Assembly (NCBI RefSeq): GCF_007754425.1
Contig: NZ_CP037452.1
Span: forward strand, 5,183,164-5,247,163
Direction: 5' to 3'
Length of the DNA stretch: 64,000 bases
DNA from: Gimesia fumaroli
GTDB lineage: Bacteria; Planctomycetota; Planctomycetia; Planctomycetales; Planctomycetaceae
Of the stretch, positions 63,600 through 64,000 are shown piece by piece. Numbering within the stretch: the first letter of the stretch is position 1; each line of letters starts with the position of its first letter. Made by a program: the position numbers and the translations under genes. Below the pieces are notes generated by a model, which was not told the origin of the DNA, made no database searches, and saw nothing but the letters and a program-made list of their open reading frames with translations.

Positions 63600-64000
63600 A
63601 TGTTACGCATTTTAACTCTGACAATTTGTCTCCTGCTTGTGGTCGGCCTGAGCAACGTTTTCATGATTTCTTCCTGGGCTGATTCGCCACAAGCCAATAC
63701 TATAAAAGGGGATATAAAGAGTGTTCCAGACCGCCTTCTAGCCTGGGCGTCTCAAGAGCCCCAGCCCAAAAAGACCGCGGCCCCGGCAGACGAGTCGGAA
63801 AAGAATTTGAAAAAAAATCCGGCCCAGGCGAATGCATTACTTAAACGCGCACGCGAAAAACTACTGAGCTACAGCTCTATCAGAGCACAGATCACCGAAA
63901 AAGTAGAAATCGGGCCCAAACCCTTTGTGATCAGTGGCAGCTATCTGCAAGGCAAAGACCTGAAGCTTCGGCTGGAATTTCAAGTCCAGAGTCAGAAGAA
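63600..64000 (+). CDS. Exported protein, partial, cut by the window edge
   Basis: An open frame from ATG 63600 to the end of the window, 133 complete codons. It begins with a signal peptide (MLRILTLTICLLLVVGLSNV) and continues through a Lys/Pro/Ala-rich linker to LLKRAREKLLSYSSIRAQIT and VISGSYLQGKDLKLRLEFQV. The last part suggests a LolA-like or DUF1571-like beta-rich envelope fold, but too little is visible. No ribosome-binding site stands out. Confidence 0.6.
   Translation, partial: MLRILTLTICLLLVVGLSNVFMISSWADSPQANTIKGDIKSVPDRLLAWASQEPQPKKTAAPADESEKNLKKNPAQANALLKRAREKLLSYSSIRAQITEKVEIGPKPFVISGSYLQGKDLKLRLEFQVQSQK

Noticed and set aside
1..64000. tRNA, rRNA, CRISPR, insertion sequences, attachment sites
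   Set aside because: I looked by eye for T-loop motifs, regularly spaced direct repeats, transposase motifs and terminal repeats and found none that held up. A tRNAscan, Rfam or CRISPR search could still find weak ones.

Overview
The window reads as a chromosomal segment of a planctomycete, most like the Gimesia/Planctomyces maris group. This is inferred from gene content: a DUF1559 pilin-like protein followed by a small lipoprotein, two secreted sulfatases, PQQ-type beta-propellers, two Gfo/Idh/MocA oxidoreductases, a DUF11 envelope protein, and a giant secreted protein with the planctomycete LExRxLLA export motif. I see no tRNA, rRNA, CRISPR array, insertion sequence or prophage. The base composition looks even throughout, so the segment appears to be core or stable accessory chromosome.

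Layout. 0-8 kb: csrA (minus), a Gfo/Idh oxidoreductase, an RNase Z-like metallo-hydrolase, the DUF1559/lipoprotein pair, a second Gfo/Idh oxidoreductase and DNA polymerase IV. 8-18 kb: a sulfatase, an ABC exporter whose permease is fused to a CPBP protease, then a plus-strand run (13.0-17.6 kb) of a beta-propeller protein, two membrane proteins, an FAD oxidoreductase and an overlapping MnmM-type methyltransferase, closed by a DUF2007 protein. 18-26 kb: a membrane dipeptidase, two tandem Gly/Ser/Arg/Pro-rich secreted paralogs, an NTF2-like secreted protein and a Pro/Glu/Ala lipoprotein. 26-32 kb: folD, pgpA, sulfite reductase, a probably frameshifted small ORF and leuA. 32-40 kb: a GT39-type glycosyltransferase, mobA, a YkgJ cysteine-cluster protein, an HU protein with a long tail, a small lipoprotein, pyrD and trpS. 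40-52 kb: a 963-residue propeller/malectin protein, a second sulfatase, a GH114-like protein, an APS/PAPS reductase, a NagD-type HAD phosphatase, hsp20, glnA and pdxJ. 52-64 kb: a ~1526-residue modular exoprotein, plsC-like and beta-lactamase-like genes, a STAS protein, a minus-strand block of three secreted proteins, and the start of one more exported protein at the right edge.

How genes may work together. The FAD oxidoreductase and the MnmM-like methyltransferase overlap by ATGA and could be the last two steps of mnm5U wobble-uridine synthesis. CysH and sulfite reductase would together reduce activated sulfate to sulfide. The sulfatases, GH114-like protein, modular exoprotein and Gfo/Idh enzymes fit a marine polysaccharide-degrading lifestyle. 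The most interesting non-coding signals are three copies of a TGCCA-N3-TGrCA inverted repeat upstream of hsp20, a structured HU leader that could hide the ribosome-binding site, and three GGA triplets in the csrA leader.
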